Assembly: GCF_021173085.1 (NCBI RefSeq)
Contig: NZ_CP076412.1
Coordinates: 1 to 64,000, forward strand
Direction: 5' to 3'
Length of the DNA stretch: 64,000 nt
DNA from: Ralstonia wenshanensis
Lineage (GTDB): Bacteria > Pseudomonadota > Gammaproteobacteria > Burkholderiales > Burkholderiaceae
Shown: positions 44,411 through 53,606 of the stretch, piece after piece
Position numbering within the stretch: the first letter of the stretch is position 1
Layout: each line of letters begins with the position of its first letter
Program-made: the position numbers and the translations under genes
Notes under the pieces: model-generated
Told to the model about the DNA's origin: nothing
What the model saw: only the letters and a program-made list of their open reading frames with translations
Database searches by the model: none

Positions 44411-47287
44411 ATGGACGCCACGACCCTTCTTCAGAACCTCTTCGCACCCACACGCCGCCTATACACGCTGGAGGGGGACGGGGCGCTTGCAGACCTTGCG
44501 GTCGAAGCCTGGCTCGGTCGGGAGGCGCTGTCCGAGCTGTTTGAATGGCGCGTGGTGGCCGTCAGCGCCAATGCGCGCATCGCGCTCAAGTCGTTGCTGG
44601 GCGAGCGCGTCACGCTGGTCACGACGCTGGCCGACGGAACGCAGACCAAGCGCACTGGCCTGATCCGGCTTGCCGAGAAGCTCGGCGCGGATGGGAGCCT
44701 CACACGCTACCGCCTGACCGTGGTGCCCTGGTTCTGGTTGACCACACAGCAGCGCCACAGCCAGGTGTTCCAGAACCGACCGCTCGCGGACATTTTTGAG
44801 CAGATGCTGTCGCCGTACGAGCCGTATGCCTCGTGGCGCTATGCGGCCGGTGCCGAAGCGCGCATGAGCGATTTCGGTACACGCACGCACATCGCCCAGT
44901 TTCGCGAGACCGACTACCACTTCGTCACGCGCCTGCTGGCCGAAGCGGGGCTCGGCTTCACCACGGTGGAAGACGACCAGGCGCATGGCGGCCACACGCT
45001 GGTGATTTTTGCCGACAGCACGCAACTGCAGGAAGACGCGGAATCGGCAGCGGCGGGCGGTATCCGCTTCCACCGCGCGCACAGCCTGGAAGTGCGCGAC
45101 GCGATTCAGCAACTGGTTTGCCACACGCGGACAACGGTAGGCGGGGTAGCTGTGGCCGCGTGGGACCCGGAAGGCAAGCAGAACGTCCGAGCCCACGCGC
45201 CCGCACGCTTTGCTACCAGCGCGGGCAGCCCGGATGCATACCTGTCGATCAGCCCATCGCTTGCACCCGATTCCGCCAATGCCCAGCGCATTGCCGAACA
45301 GGTCATGGAAAGCCTGGAGGCCCGCGCGCTGCTGTTTTCAGGGCGTGGCACGGTGCGCACGCTGCGCAGCGGCACGCGGCTGCAGGTGGTGGATTGCCCG
45401 CACCTGCCGCAAGACGTGGAAGGCGCCTATCCGCTATTGATGGATCTGGTCGAACACTGCGGCATCAACAACCTGACCGTCGATACGCACAACGCGCTCA
45501 GCCAGCGTTTGGGCGGGCTCGATGCCGCGCTGGAATTCGATACGCCGCCTAGCGCGCCGGAGTCCGGCCCCGGCATCTTCGGTTTCCAGGAAGCAGAAGG
45601 CCCCATCGAACGCAGCACGCCGACTGGCGAGTTGATCAAGGCAGCACGTACGCACGGCTATGCCGGAATGTTCCGCGCAAGCGACGCACGCAGGCCCTGG
45701 CGCCCGGCCGTGACGGAACCGGATTGCGGCCGCCTCTACGCCACGCCCACCGCGCAAGGCGTGCACAGCGCCATCGTGGTCGGCCCGGACGGCCAGACCC
45801 AAGCCGGCGGAGACGGCGAACACCACGCTACCCCCGCAGGTGAAATCCGCGTGCGGTTTCCCTGGCAACAAGGCGAGCGCGCGGATGACCGCAGCACGCG
45901 CTGGGTGCGCGTTGCGCAGCGGCAGGCAGGTTCCGGCATGGGCTGGCAATGGCTGCCGCGCATCGGGCAGGAAGTGCTCGTCAAGTTCAGTGAAGACGAC
46001 ATCGACCAGCCGGTCGTGATCGGCTCGCTGTACAACGGCCAAGGGGAGGCTGGCATTGCGCCCACGCCGGGCGGGCAGGGCGCATCCGACCAAAGCGACA
46101 GCACAGCCCTCTACAAGCAAGGCAGCGACAGCGCCGCAAGCGCGCAAGGCAACGTGGCCGGCGGCCACAGCCCCGCGTGGCACGGCATGGGCACTGAGGC
46201 TGAAGGCCACCGCAACGCCGCCGCCCACACGGGCTTCAAGAGCGCGGAACACGGCGGCAGCGGCTACAACCACCTCGTCTTTGACGACAGCGACGGCCAG
46301 TTGCGCACGCAGCTCGCCACCACGCAGCAATTCAGCCAGCTCAACCTGGGCCATCTTGTCCATCAGCAAGACAACCGGCGCGGCAGCTTCCGTGGCCAAG
46401 GCTTTGAGCTGCGCACCGATGGCCACGCCGCCGTGCGGGGCCAAGCCGGCCTGCTGCTGACCACCTACCGCGACGCCAGCACCGGCAAAGCCGTGCCCAC
46501 CGGCGACAACGCGGCCGGCATTGCGCTGATCAAGCAAGCCAAGGAATTGACGTCATCGCTCGGGCAAGGCGCGGTCACGCATCAGACCGCCGCGCTCGAC
46601 ACCGCCAAGAACGACGACGCGCCGCTGGCCAAGCAAGCCAAAGCAGTCGCGGGTATGGTCGACGGCAAGGCGCTCGACGCAGCCAAGCAAGACGCCAGCG
46701 CCGGCAACACCAACACGCAAGGCAAGGTGCCGCATCAGGGCGAGGCCATTGCGCATCTCGCAGGCCGAGCGGGCCTCGTCATGGTGGCGGGGCAAGACCT
46801 GCAGCTCGCCAACGGCGAAAGCATCGCGCTGGGCAGCGGCCAAGACACCAACCTCGCCATCGGCAAACAGGCGCGCATGCATGCCGGCCAGGCGATTGGC
46901 GTGGCCGCAGGTTTGTCGAAGGCGGGTGACAACAACATCGGCCTGCAGCTCACCGCAGGGCAAGACAACATCGACGTGCAAGCCCAGCATGACGTGCTCA
47001 AGCTGATGGCCAAGCAGGACCTGAAGCTGGTGTCGGCCAATATGAACGTGGATTTTGCGGCCGCCAAGCGCATTCGCATCGCCACGGCCGGCGGGGCGTC
47101 GATCACGCTCGAAGGTGGGAATATCACCGTGGAGTGTGCGGGGCCGATTACGTATAAGGCGGCGCAGCGGGTGTTTCAGGGGCCGACAAGCAGTAGCTAT
47201 CCGCTGCCACTCTTCCCACAGAGCGTTTGCGTGGAATGCATGTTGAAGGCCGCGATGAACGGTAGTCCGTTTTCCGCTCTGCAGTAA
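44411..47287 (+). CDS. vgrG: VgrG (TssI) spike protein of the Tle1 effector island
   Basis: 958 aa. Domains: gp27-like (about 15-390, with RETDYHFVTRLLAEAGLGF), gp5-like OB-fold (about 420-540, with EIRVRFPWQQGERADD, GSGMGWQWLPRIGQEV and DDIDQPVVIGSLYNGQG), and DUF2345 beta-helix (about 600-930). It ends with a short Cys-containing tail (QSVCVECMLK) instead of a TTR-like domain. It precedes a DUF4123 adaptor and a Tle1-type lipase, so it is probably that lipase's carrier. Its N-terminal 40 residues differ from the other two VgrGs, so it is not a simple recent duplicate. Confidence 0.96.
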   Translation: MDATTLLQNLFAPTRRLYTLEGDGALADLAVEAWLGREALSELFEWRVVAVSANARIALKSLLGERVTLVTTLADGTQTKRTGLIRLAEKLGADGSLTRYRLTVVPWFWLTTQQRHSQVFQNRPLADIFEQMLSPYEPYASWRYAAGAEARMSDFGTRTHIAQFRETDYHFVTRLLAEAGLGFTTVEDDQAHGGHTLVIFADSTQLQEDAESAAAGGIRFHRAHSLEVRDAIQQLVCHTRTTVGGVAVAAWDPEGKQNVRAHAPARFATSAGSPDAYLSISPSLAPDSANAQRIAEQVMESLEARALLFSGRGTVRTLRSGTRLQVVDCPHLPQDVEGAYPLLMDLVEHCGINNLTVDTHNALSQRLGGLDAALEFDTPPSAPESGPGIFGFQEAEGPIERSTPTGELIKAARTHGYAGMFRASDARRPWRPAVTEPDCGRLYATPTAQGVHSAIVVGPDGQTQAGGDGEHHATPAGEIRVRFPWQQGERADDRSTRWVRVAQRQAGSGMGWQWLPRIGQEVLVKFSEDDIDQPVVIGSLYNGQGEAGIAPTPGGQGASDQSDSTALYKQGSDSAASAQGNVAGGHSPAWHGMGTEAEGHRNAAAHTGFKSAEHGGSGYNHLVFDDSDGQLRTQLATTQQFSQLNLGHLVHQQDNRRGSFRGQGFELRTDGHAAVRGQAGLLLTTYRDASTGKAVPTGDNAAGIALIKQAKELTSSLGQGAVTHQTAALDTAKNDDAPLAKQAKAVAGMVDGKALDAAKQDASAGNTNTQGKVPHQGEAIAHLAGRAGLVMVAGQDLQLANGESIALGSGQDTNLAIGKQARMHAGQAIGVAAGLSKAGDNNIGLQLTAGQDNIDVQAQHDVLKLMAKQDLKLVSANMNVDFAAAKRIRIATAGGASITLEGGNITVECAGPITYKAAQRVFQGPTSSSYPLPLFPQSVCVECMLKAAMNGSPFSALQ

Positions 47288-47295
47288 TCGTCGGT

Positions 47296-48237
47296 ATGGA
47301 ATTCCTGACAGACCCCATCGCGGTTGATGAAGTTGTTGCACAAATTTGCGACAAGCAACAGCAGGATGTGAATGGCACCACGTGGCTGCTGGTGGATGCT
47401 GCGCTGGTTGAATTTCATCGCATCTCCTCGCTGGCAGGCAACTGGGGCTGGCCTATCCACAACGTTTTTGCCAGATCAAGGCTGGCGTCATTCGGTGCAC
47501 AGGCCCCGCACCTCATTGAACTACCGCACGACTTGGGCGAGGTTAGGTCAAAGCTGGCGAAGCTGCTGCGGCCGCATTCGGCATCGCCGGCTTTTAGTTG
47601 GCTCCGTTCGCAACATTCGGCGGATGCATTATGTGAGGCGCTGGCGCATCTAGGCTTTGTGCGTATCGACGGTGACATGGACGTGCATTGCCGTTTTGCT
47701 GATACGCGTGTGCTTCCGGCGCTATGGGCTGCATTGTCCGATAAACAACGCGCACCCCTAGCTGAGCGTATGGTGGCGTGGGGGTACAGCGATCGCGCTG
47801 GCAATGCGATGGATCTCATCATTGGGCCGATCGAGGTGAAGCCGGCGCTGACGCCGTTCGCCGGTACATTGGAGCTTGACGCCCACCAGTTTGGTGCCGT
47901 GCTCGATGCTAGCGAGCCTGACACTATCTTTAGCGCGTTATCGGAGACGACGCCCGAACTCATCACGGGGCGGCGGCGGTCGAATTTGTACCGAGCGCTG
48001 ACGCAAGCGCTGGCAAGTGCGACCGGATTGAATGTTACGCAGGCGCCGGATCGGCTGCAGTTTGTGGTACTGAGCGTGTACTGCGGCGAAGATTTCTTTC
48101 GTTCGCCCGGATTGGCTGCGACATGGCATGAGGTTGCTCAAGGCGCTAGCCTCAAGGAACTTATGAAAGCTTGGCCGCCAGAAATCTGGAAAGCTCTGGA
48201 GCCAAGAGAGGTCGACGCTGCGGTGTCTGACGTTTAG
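47296..48237 (+). CDS. DUF4123 adaptor for the Tle1-type effector
   Basis: 313 aa, 8 bp after vgrG. Residues about 10-150 match the DUF4123 pattern: TTWLLVDAAL near 30, PHLIELP near 75, a SPAFSWLRSQHS-type segment, and the closing HCRFADTRVLPALW. A helical C-terminal part of about 130 residues likely recognises the cargo. It is followed by the first DUF3304 gene and then the lipase. Such chaperones load one effector on the VgrG encoded beside them. Confidence 0.85.
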   Translation: MEFLTDPIAVDEVVAQICDKQQQDVNGTTWLLVDAALVEFHRISSLAGNWGWPIHNVFARSRLASFGAQAPHLIELPHDLGEVRSKLAKLLRPHSASPAFSWLRSQHSADALCEALAHLGFVRIDGDMDVHCRFADTRVLPALWAALSDKQRAPLAERMVAWGYSDRAGNAMDLIIGPIEVKPALTPFAGTLELDAHQFGAVLDASEPDTIFSALSETTPELITGRRRSNLYRALTQALASATGLNVTQAPDRLQFVVLSVYCGEDFFRSPGLAATWHEVAQGASLKELMKAWPPEIWKALEPREVDAAVSDV

Positions 48238-48250
48238 GAAGGTGTTGACA

Positions 48251-48928
48251 ATGAAGATTTGGAAAGTTTTAGGGTTGACAGCAGTGGCAGCGGCTTCGCT
48301 GTATGCGTTGACCGCTTGCGCAAAAAAACCAGATCCAATGGATGGCAAGGCGACGGCCAATATCACCTCGTACAACCACACGCCTGACTACATTCACCAG
48401 TTCTACGTGGACGGTACTTGGGGGGGGAATTCGTTTGCCTATGGCGGTGGCGGCAGCTTTGTCTGTTGCTTGGTATATCCCAAGACTTGGCGCCCCGGCT
48501 TAACGGCGAAGGTGAAGTGGACAACTTCAAGCTCGGATCCAAATGCTGAGGGGGATGCTGCGCAGGAGCATTGGCATGAGGCCGTTGTTCCGATCGAGAA
48601 CTACGAGAAACCCGCCAGTACGTTGTATGTGCACTTCCTGCCAGAAGGGAAGGTAAGGCTCATCATTTCCAACAAGGCCGCCGGCCATCCGGACTACCCC
48701 GGACCGGCTTATCCGGTCAAACCGGCCGATTTCCACTTTGAACCGTGGAAGGGAGCTGCCAGCGAAGCAGCGGCCCGTGCGAAGGCTCAAGCCGAAGGCG
48801 CGGCTGCAGTGGAAGCCGAGATGCGAGCCCTAAGGGAAGCGTCATCGCGCCAGCGCACGCGGGTCAATAGTTCATCCACGAGCACAAAGTTGCCTCCGCC
48901 GCCCGCCATTCCTGAGGATGAGAAATGA
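48251..48928 (+). CDS. DUF3304 lipoprotein, putative Tle1 immunity protein (copy 1)
   Basis: 225 aa from the ATG at 48251, with AGGAAGG 8 nt upstream. A signal peptide ends at the lipobox ALTAC, so it is a lipoprotein. The DUF3304 core (about 35-160) begins ITSYNHTPDYIHQFYVDGTW and contains a Gly-rich loop and the paired SFVCC. The C-terminal 65 residues are Ala/Glu/Arg-rich helix plus a Pro-rich end. It overlaps the lipase start as ATGA, so the two are coupled. A periplasmic lipoprotein next to a Tle1 lipase is the usual place for its immunity protein. An in-frame G8 run lies at 48420-48427. Confidence 0.8.
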   Translation: MKIWKVLGLTAVAAASLYALTACAKKPDPMDGKATANITSYNHTPDYIHQFYVDGTWGGNSFAYGGGGSFVCCLVYPKTWRPGLTAKVKWTTSSSDPNAEGDAAQEHWHEAVVPIENYEKPASTLYVHFLPEGKVRLIISNKAAGHPDYPGPAYPVKPADFHFEPWKGAASEAAARAKAQAEGAAAVEAEMRALREASSRQRTRVNSSSTSTKLPPPPAIPEDEK

Positions 48929-51057
48929 GTGCTTTCCGACCCGGCTGGTATGAAGTGAGTTTTGATGCAAACACGCGAGATCGGCGATGCCGATACTTCA
49001 AGAGCGTGTCTGCCTACACGGCGGAATGCACGATCAAGAGTACGGGGCAGCAGATCCTGCTGTGGTCAGATCCAGCGGGGGTCGATGGTCCGGGGAGGGC
49101 CGCCAAGTGGGACCCGGCTTATTTACCACGAGACAATGCGACGAAAGGGGACTGGTGGGACAACCCGCCAGGTGGCGCAAACTATCGCCCCGACTTACCT
49201 CCATCCGGCTCGCGCGCCTTGCGAAAGGTAACGCTGGCTGAACTATGTAAACGTGCAGGAGCATCCGACATCGCCGGCAAGCAAAGTCCGAGCTGCTCAA
49301 AGGAAATCCATGTTGCGTTGTTCTTTGATGGAACAAATAACAACATGAAGCGCGACATGCCGTCTCGGTCGCACTCAAATGTGGTGGTCCTTTTCAACGC
49401 ACATCGCAATGATCAGTCCGAGCATTTTCGGTACTACATGCCTGGCGTTGGCACAGAGTTCAAGGAAATTGGCGAGAAGGAAGAGACAGACGCAGGGAAA
49501 GCTTACGCCGCTGGCGGAGAAGCGCGGATTCACTGGGGCATGCTGCAAGTTTTTAACGCAGTGTGCCGAGCTTCTACAGAAACAGATGACCTTCTGCAAG
49601 AAGACAGGATGAAGCAACTTGTCGCCACTAAGAGTGGCCTCGCTACCGCATGGCGGCTGGGCGATGACAAGATGGTCAGTATCTTTTCGGACCTCCAAAA
49701 ACAGCTACTTGCCAGAATTGAACATGCGCGGCCTCGCATTACCACGGTCAATCTTTCTGTGTTTGGGTTCTCCCGAGGGGCTGCCGAAGCCCGTACGTGC
49801 AGTCAATGGATTCGCAAAGCCACCAAAATGAAGGTGGGTTATGCGCGGTTGAACATGCGGTTCCTCGGCATCTTCGACACGGTGGCCTCCGTTGGTTTGG
49901 CGGACTCATCGCCCGTCGGTGCTGGCTTTATGGACTGGGCAGACGGGACGATGGACATTGGCGATTTCGAGAACGTTGCCCACTTTGTTGCGGCCCACGA
50001 GATTCGCCAGTCGTTTCCGCTATCGACGGCGCGCATTGGTGCCAAGCACTATCCACCCAACACCAAAGAGTTCATTTACCCCGGAGCCCACTCTGACGTT
50101 GGGGGGGGGTACGGCCCAGGATCGCAGGGCAAGGGAATCGGTGGCAGAAACGACTTGTTGTCTCAAATTCCGCTAAACGATATGTACACGGAGGCGCTCA
50201 ATGCTGGCGTAAGGCTGCTCGCAAAAGAGGAGATGTCAGCTGCTATTCGTCAGGATTTCGAGATTGCTCCAGCGTTGGATGAAGCATTTTCTGCCTACTC
50301 GAGGTGGACACGAATTGTGGAGAGCGAAAATGTGGCCGATGGCAAAGGGCCCGCGTGCGAAAACCGTATGCAGTATCACACCCACATGTATTGGCGCTGG
50401 CGCGCACACGTGTCCAACGATGCGACTTTCAAAGCGATGTCCTCCTACAAGCACTCAGACGCCCAAGACCAGAATGATCTATGGGAATCCGAGCTCGACT
50501 GGCGAAAGGATGTTGCCCGCGCGCAGGAGGCAAGCCGGCCAAGACGCGTTTTCCGAGGGAGGTTTGGTTTTGTTGACTCTCCTCCCACGGCAACGCCGCT
50601 CCAGAAGCAAATCGTTGCAGAAGTGAACGCGGCAGCGGAGGTGCCTGCCAGAGCGAGCGACTTTTTCGACAAATACGTCCACGATTCCCACGGCGGCTTC
50701 TGGCTGCTGGGTCCCATCACTGCAGCGCAAAGAACGGCGTTCATTGCTGATATCAAAGCCAAGAAGGCGGAACACGACCGATTGCTGCGCGAGGCCGAGA
50801 AGGCAGGTAATCCGGGGTATGCGAACAATATGCGCCGGGCTGCACTGGCGTACGAACTCAACGGGTTTGAACGCAGAGTTCTCGCAACTGATGCAAAGTC
50901 CCCCGGGACAGTGCCTACGATGTCCGACGCGGATGCCGCAGATTTGCGAGCGAATGCAGGAACGGCGACAAGCGCCGCAATGTGGGTCCTCGGAACCGAG
51001 ACGCGCCGAGAGCCACACGGACACGGTCGATACCGGCGGGTGTTCGATCACAGTTGA
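48925..51057 (+). CDS. Tle1-type phospholipase effector (DUF2235)
   Basis: 710 aa. The alpha/beta-hydrolase DUF2235 domain spans about residues 125-420: HVALFFDGTNNNMKRD, the nucleophile elbow GFSRG (Ser283), and GAHSDVGGGY (Asp391), as in Tle1 lipases; the catalytic His is not certain. The N-terminal 120 residues are an extra region of unknown role, and the C-terminal 270 are helical and charged. There is no signal peptide, as expected for T6SS cargo that attacks membrane phospholipids of other cells. Encoded behind vgrG, DUF4123 and the DUF3304 gene. The GGG of the Asp loop is encoded by nine G in a row (50101-50109). Confidence 0.9.
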   Translation: MSAFRPGWYEVSFDANTRDRRCRYFKSVSAYTAECTIKSTGQQILLWSDPAGVDGPGRAAKWDPAYLPRDNATKGDWWDNPPGGANYRPDLPPSGSRALRKVTLAELCKRAGASDIAGKQSPSCSKEIHVALFFDGTNNNMKRDMPSRSHSNVVVLFNAHRNDQSEHFRYYMPGVGTEFKEIGEKEETDAGKAYAAGGEARIHWGMLQVFNAVCRASTETDDLLQEDRMKQLVATKSGLATAWRLGDDKMVSIFSDLQKQLLARIEHARPRITTVNLSVFGFSRGAAEARTCSQWIRKATKMKVGYARLNMRFLGIFDTVASVGLADSSPVGAGFMDWADGTMDIGDFENVAHFVAAHEIRQSFPLSTARIGAKHYPPNTKEFIYPGAHSDVGGGYGPGSQGKGIGGRNDLLSQIPLNDMYTEALNAGVRLLAKEEMSAAIRQDFEIAPALDEAFSAYSRWTRIVESENVADGKGPACENRMQYHTHMYWRWRAHVSNDATFKAMSSYKHSDAQDQNDLWESELDWRKDVARAQEASRPRRVFRGRFGFVDSPPTATPLQKQIVAEVNAAAEVPARASDFFDKYVHDSHGGFWLLGPITAAQRTAFIADIKAKKAEHDRLLREAEKAGNPGYANNMRRAALAYELNGFERRVLATDAKSPGTVPTMSDADAADLRANAGTATSAAMWVLGTETRREPHGHGRYRRVFDHS

Positions 51058-51124
51058 TATCGCCGATTTTTCGCTGACTCCAGCCCCTGCGATTGGCTGA
51101 AAGCTGCACACGACGACTAGTAAT

Positions 51125-52402
51125 TTGAAGCCAGAGCACCGCACGCCGCCTGAGGAGACGGCTAGCCCATCAACGAATGGGAGGCCGCGCTCCATGTTGG
51201 AGCGCTATTGGCTCGGCATCACCCTCAGCGCAGCACTCGCAATCCTGCTAATCACGCTTAGCTTGATCGCGCTTCTTACGCCCAATCTCGACTATGGCGT
51301 GGTGCTGCTGATCCTGCTCGCGCTGGTAATTGGTCTGCCGTTGTGTTTGGCATTGCTATTGACGTGGCTTGCATATAGACGCAGTGCATCAACGCCGTTG
51401 CCGGCGAAGTTGCATGCAGCCATGTTCTTGCCGACTCTTGCAGCGTTGAGCGTTCTTCCAATTGGGGCAGGAATGCAGGACACAGCGCGAAGGTGGTTCA
51501 GTGAAGCGCACCCAGACATCCGCGAACTGCATGTCAACTTCAGCGGAAGACCGTTGTGGCTTGCAGTAGGCAGCGCTCAGACAGGCGCAGGTTCATGGCC
51601 GCGTATGCCGTTGCTGTCGGGGCCAGAGGCAAGGTTTGCCGGCTTCATTCGTCATCCTCAGGAAGACGACGTCAAGCAGGGGCGCTTTCCATATACGGGA
51701 AGCCGCCTGCGTGAGAGCGAGCATTCATACGCCTACGCCGATACGGACGAGGCAGGTCAACCTGTAGCGGTACGCCCGCGCCCACTGCTGCTACGCCCGT
51801 ACCCAGATCTCGGCAGACTTCCGTCGGACCTTCGCGCGAGCGATTTGCTGGTGTATCAGTACTTTCATTACTACGATCATGTGGATGTCGCGCCAGCGCT
51901 AGGTAGATTGGACGCATCGAAATTGGACGAACTACAGGGCCGATTGGGCAATGTCGTGTCCTTCTATCTGTCCGATCAATACCCGCGAGGTTTGGCGAGA
52001 CTTGAGATCGATGGTCAGACTCTGGTGATTGGAACTGACAATGAGCGCGTTTTTGAAGCGCCGTGCGGTCGACGTTCGAGTTTTGTCGGCAGTGCGCTGC
52101 TGGACATCCAAGCGCCGCTTGCAGTGCGCTGGCAGACGCTGGACGATCCGGCCCGTTGGCACGAGGCAAGCGTAAGCGTTCCCACCTTTCAAGGGGCGAC
52201 GTCACGGGCTATGCAAGCATCTGTCCGTAACGTTCGATTGTATTTTTTGGATGGTGGCGTCGTTGCCGCGGAGCAGTTTCTGACACAGAACCTTCTCGGC
52301 GGAGACCAGAGAACCGTCACCACGGGCGTCCCCGTAGGCGTACGGGCTGACCGGATTTGTGACAACACCAACCAGAAAAACATTGACGCGTTTTCCGGAT
52401 GA
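51125..52402 (+). CDS. Polytopic membrane protein of unknown function downstream of tle1
   Basis: 425 aa if started at the TTG at 51125; an ATG at 51194 (MLERYWLG) would give 402 aa and keeps all features. Three hydrophobic segments (about 29-50, 58-82 and 95-113) precede a soluble, probably periplasmic domain of 300 residues with many strands and an Arg/Pro-rich part near 210-230. I recognise no family. It sits between the lipase and the second DUF3304 gene, so a second immunity or accessory role is possible. Confidence 0.65.
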   Translation: MKPEHRTPPEETASPSTNGRPRSMLERYWLGITLSAALAILLITLSLIALLTPNLDYGVVLLILLALVIGLPLCLALLLTWLAYRRSASTPLPAKLHAAMFLPTLAALSVLPIGAGMQDTARRWFSEAHPDIRELHVNFSGRPLWLAVGSAQTGAGSWPRMPLLSGPEARFAGFIRHPQEDDVKQGRFPYTGSRLRESEHSYAYADTDEAGQPVAVRPRPLLLRPYPDLGRLPSDLRASDLLVYQYFHYYDHVDVAPALGRLDASKLDELQGRLGNVVSFYLSDQYPRGLARLEIDGQTLVIGTDNERVFEAPCGRRSSFVGSALLDIQAPLAVRWQTLDDPARWHEASVSVPTFQGATSRAMQASVRNVRLYFLDGGVVAAEQFLTQNLLGGDQRTVTTGVPVGVRADRICDNTNQKNIDAFSG

Positions 52403-52452
52403 CCGGGCGACGTCGTTGTGGATTCAACCCTAAAACAACCTGACTCTCTCAA

Positions 52453-52728
52453 ATGAACCTGCAATACAAACTTGCCGTAGCCCTCTTGACCACCGCCTGG
52501 ATGAGTGCAGGCATCTGCGCCCAGCACACCTCGACCGTTCCGGCATCAGGCAATGCGCCGCAAAGCGGAATCAAGAAGGCCGTGCACGCGAAGAAGCACA
52601 GCAAGCGTGCCAAGAGCGCCCGTGCGCGCAAGAACACTGCAGTCGCGCGTGATGGCGATGCAGAAGTGCTCGCCCAAGTGCTCGGCTCGGATAGCAAGAA
52701 TCCGTTGTGGGGGAAGCCGCAGCAGTAA
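52453..52728 (+). CDS. Small exported basic protein
   Basis: 91 aa; a signal peptide (MNLQYKLAVALLTTAWMSAG then ICAQ) precedes a short mature part with a Lys/Arg-rich stretch (KKAVHAKKHSKRAKSARARK) and the ending DGDAEVLAQVLG. The basic stretch followed by a DA(D/E)xLAxxL motif recalls the C-terminus of the 43485 protein. No clear ribosome-binding site is visible. Codon use fits a real gene. It could be a detached C-terminal domain of that protein type. Confidence 0.55.
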   Translation: MNLQYKLAVALLTTAWMSAGICAQHTSTVPASGNAPQSGIKKAVHAKKHSKRAKSARARKNTAVARDGDAEVLAQVLGSDSKNPLWGKPQQ

Positions 52729-52807
52729 TGGCGCTTTGTAGTCGGATGAGCGAAGCGGTGGAGTGAGAGGCAGACCAGGAATGGCATCAGTCAGCAAAAA
52801 GGACACA

Positions 52808-53512
52808 ATGAAAACCTGGAGATGCTTCGGAGCAGCGGCCATCGCCTCAACTGCGTTTTGCATATTGGCCGTTGGCACGTCGAAGGCAGCGTCAACGGAT
52901 GATGAGGTGGCGGCCAGCATTACTTCGTACAACCACACGCCTGACTACATCCACCAGTTCTACGTGGATGGAACCTGGGGGGGCAACTCGTTCGCCTACG
53001 GCGGCGGTGGAAGTTTCGTTTGTTGCGTCGCATACCCCAAGAATTGGCACCCCGGCCTAACTGCCAAGGTGAAATGGACTACCTCCAGTTCTGATCCGAA
53101 CGCGGAGGGTGATGCTGCGAAGGAGCACTGGCACGAGGCTGTCGTTTCGATCGACAGGTATGAGGACGAAGCCGACACATTGAATGTGCACTTCCTGCCT
53201 GAAGGAAAGGTCCGGCTCATTATTTCGAATAAGGGGCCGGGCCAGCGTAATTATCCTGGGCCGCCTTACCCTGTTAAGCCGGCAGATTTCCATTTTGAGC
53301 CAAGCCGACGTGCAGCGCGTGAGGCTGAACAGCGCGCCCGAGCGCAAGCGGCGGGACGGGCCCGGCTTCAAGAGGAGATGCGCGCGTTGAAGGATGCACC
53401 GCCACCCCCTCAGGCGCCGGCGGAACCGATACCACTTTTGCCCGACGAGGTCGCGCCCGGTGTCAAGCGAGACGCGACGACACCACCTGGCTACCACCAT
53501 ATCCAAGGGTGA
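52808..53512 (+). CDS. DUF3304 exported protein, second copy
   Basis: 234 aa from the ATG at 52808, which follows AAGGAC. The core (about 32-160) is nearly the same as in the 48251 gene (ITSYNHTPDYIHQFYVDGTW, SFVCC, WTTSSSDPNAEGDAA, HFLPEGKVRLIISNK), so this is a duplicate. The N-terminus differs: no good lipobox, rather an AxA-type cleavage near SKAAS, which suggests a free periplasmic protein instead of a lipoprotein. The C-terminal tail is again Ala/Arg helix then Pro-rich but has diverged. Probably another immunity protein of the lipase island or for an incoming relative. A G7 run lies at 52977-52983. Confidence 0.8.
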   Translation: MKTWRCFGAAAIASTAFCILAVGTSKAASTDDEVAASITSYNHTPDYIHQFYVDGTWGGNSFAYGGGGSFVCCVAYPKNWHPGLTAKVKWTTSSSDPNAEGDAAKEHWHEAVVSIDRYEDEADTLNVHFLPEGKVRLIISNKGPGQRNYPGPPYPVKPADFHFEPSRRAAREAEQRARAQAAGRARLQEEMRALKDAPPPPQAPAEPIPLLPDEVAPGVKRDATTPPGYHHIQG

Positions 53513-53606
53513 TTCATATACCGCAGTGCGCTCGGCCGCCGTCGGAACCGAACAACCAATATCTCTTGCTGACCTGTCTTCTTTGGCTTCCCACAAGACA
53601 AGTTGC

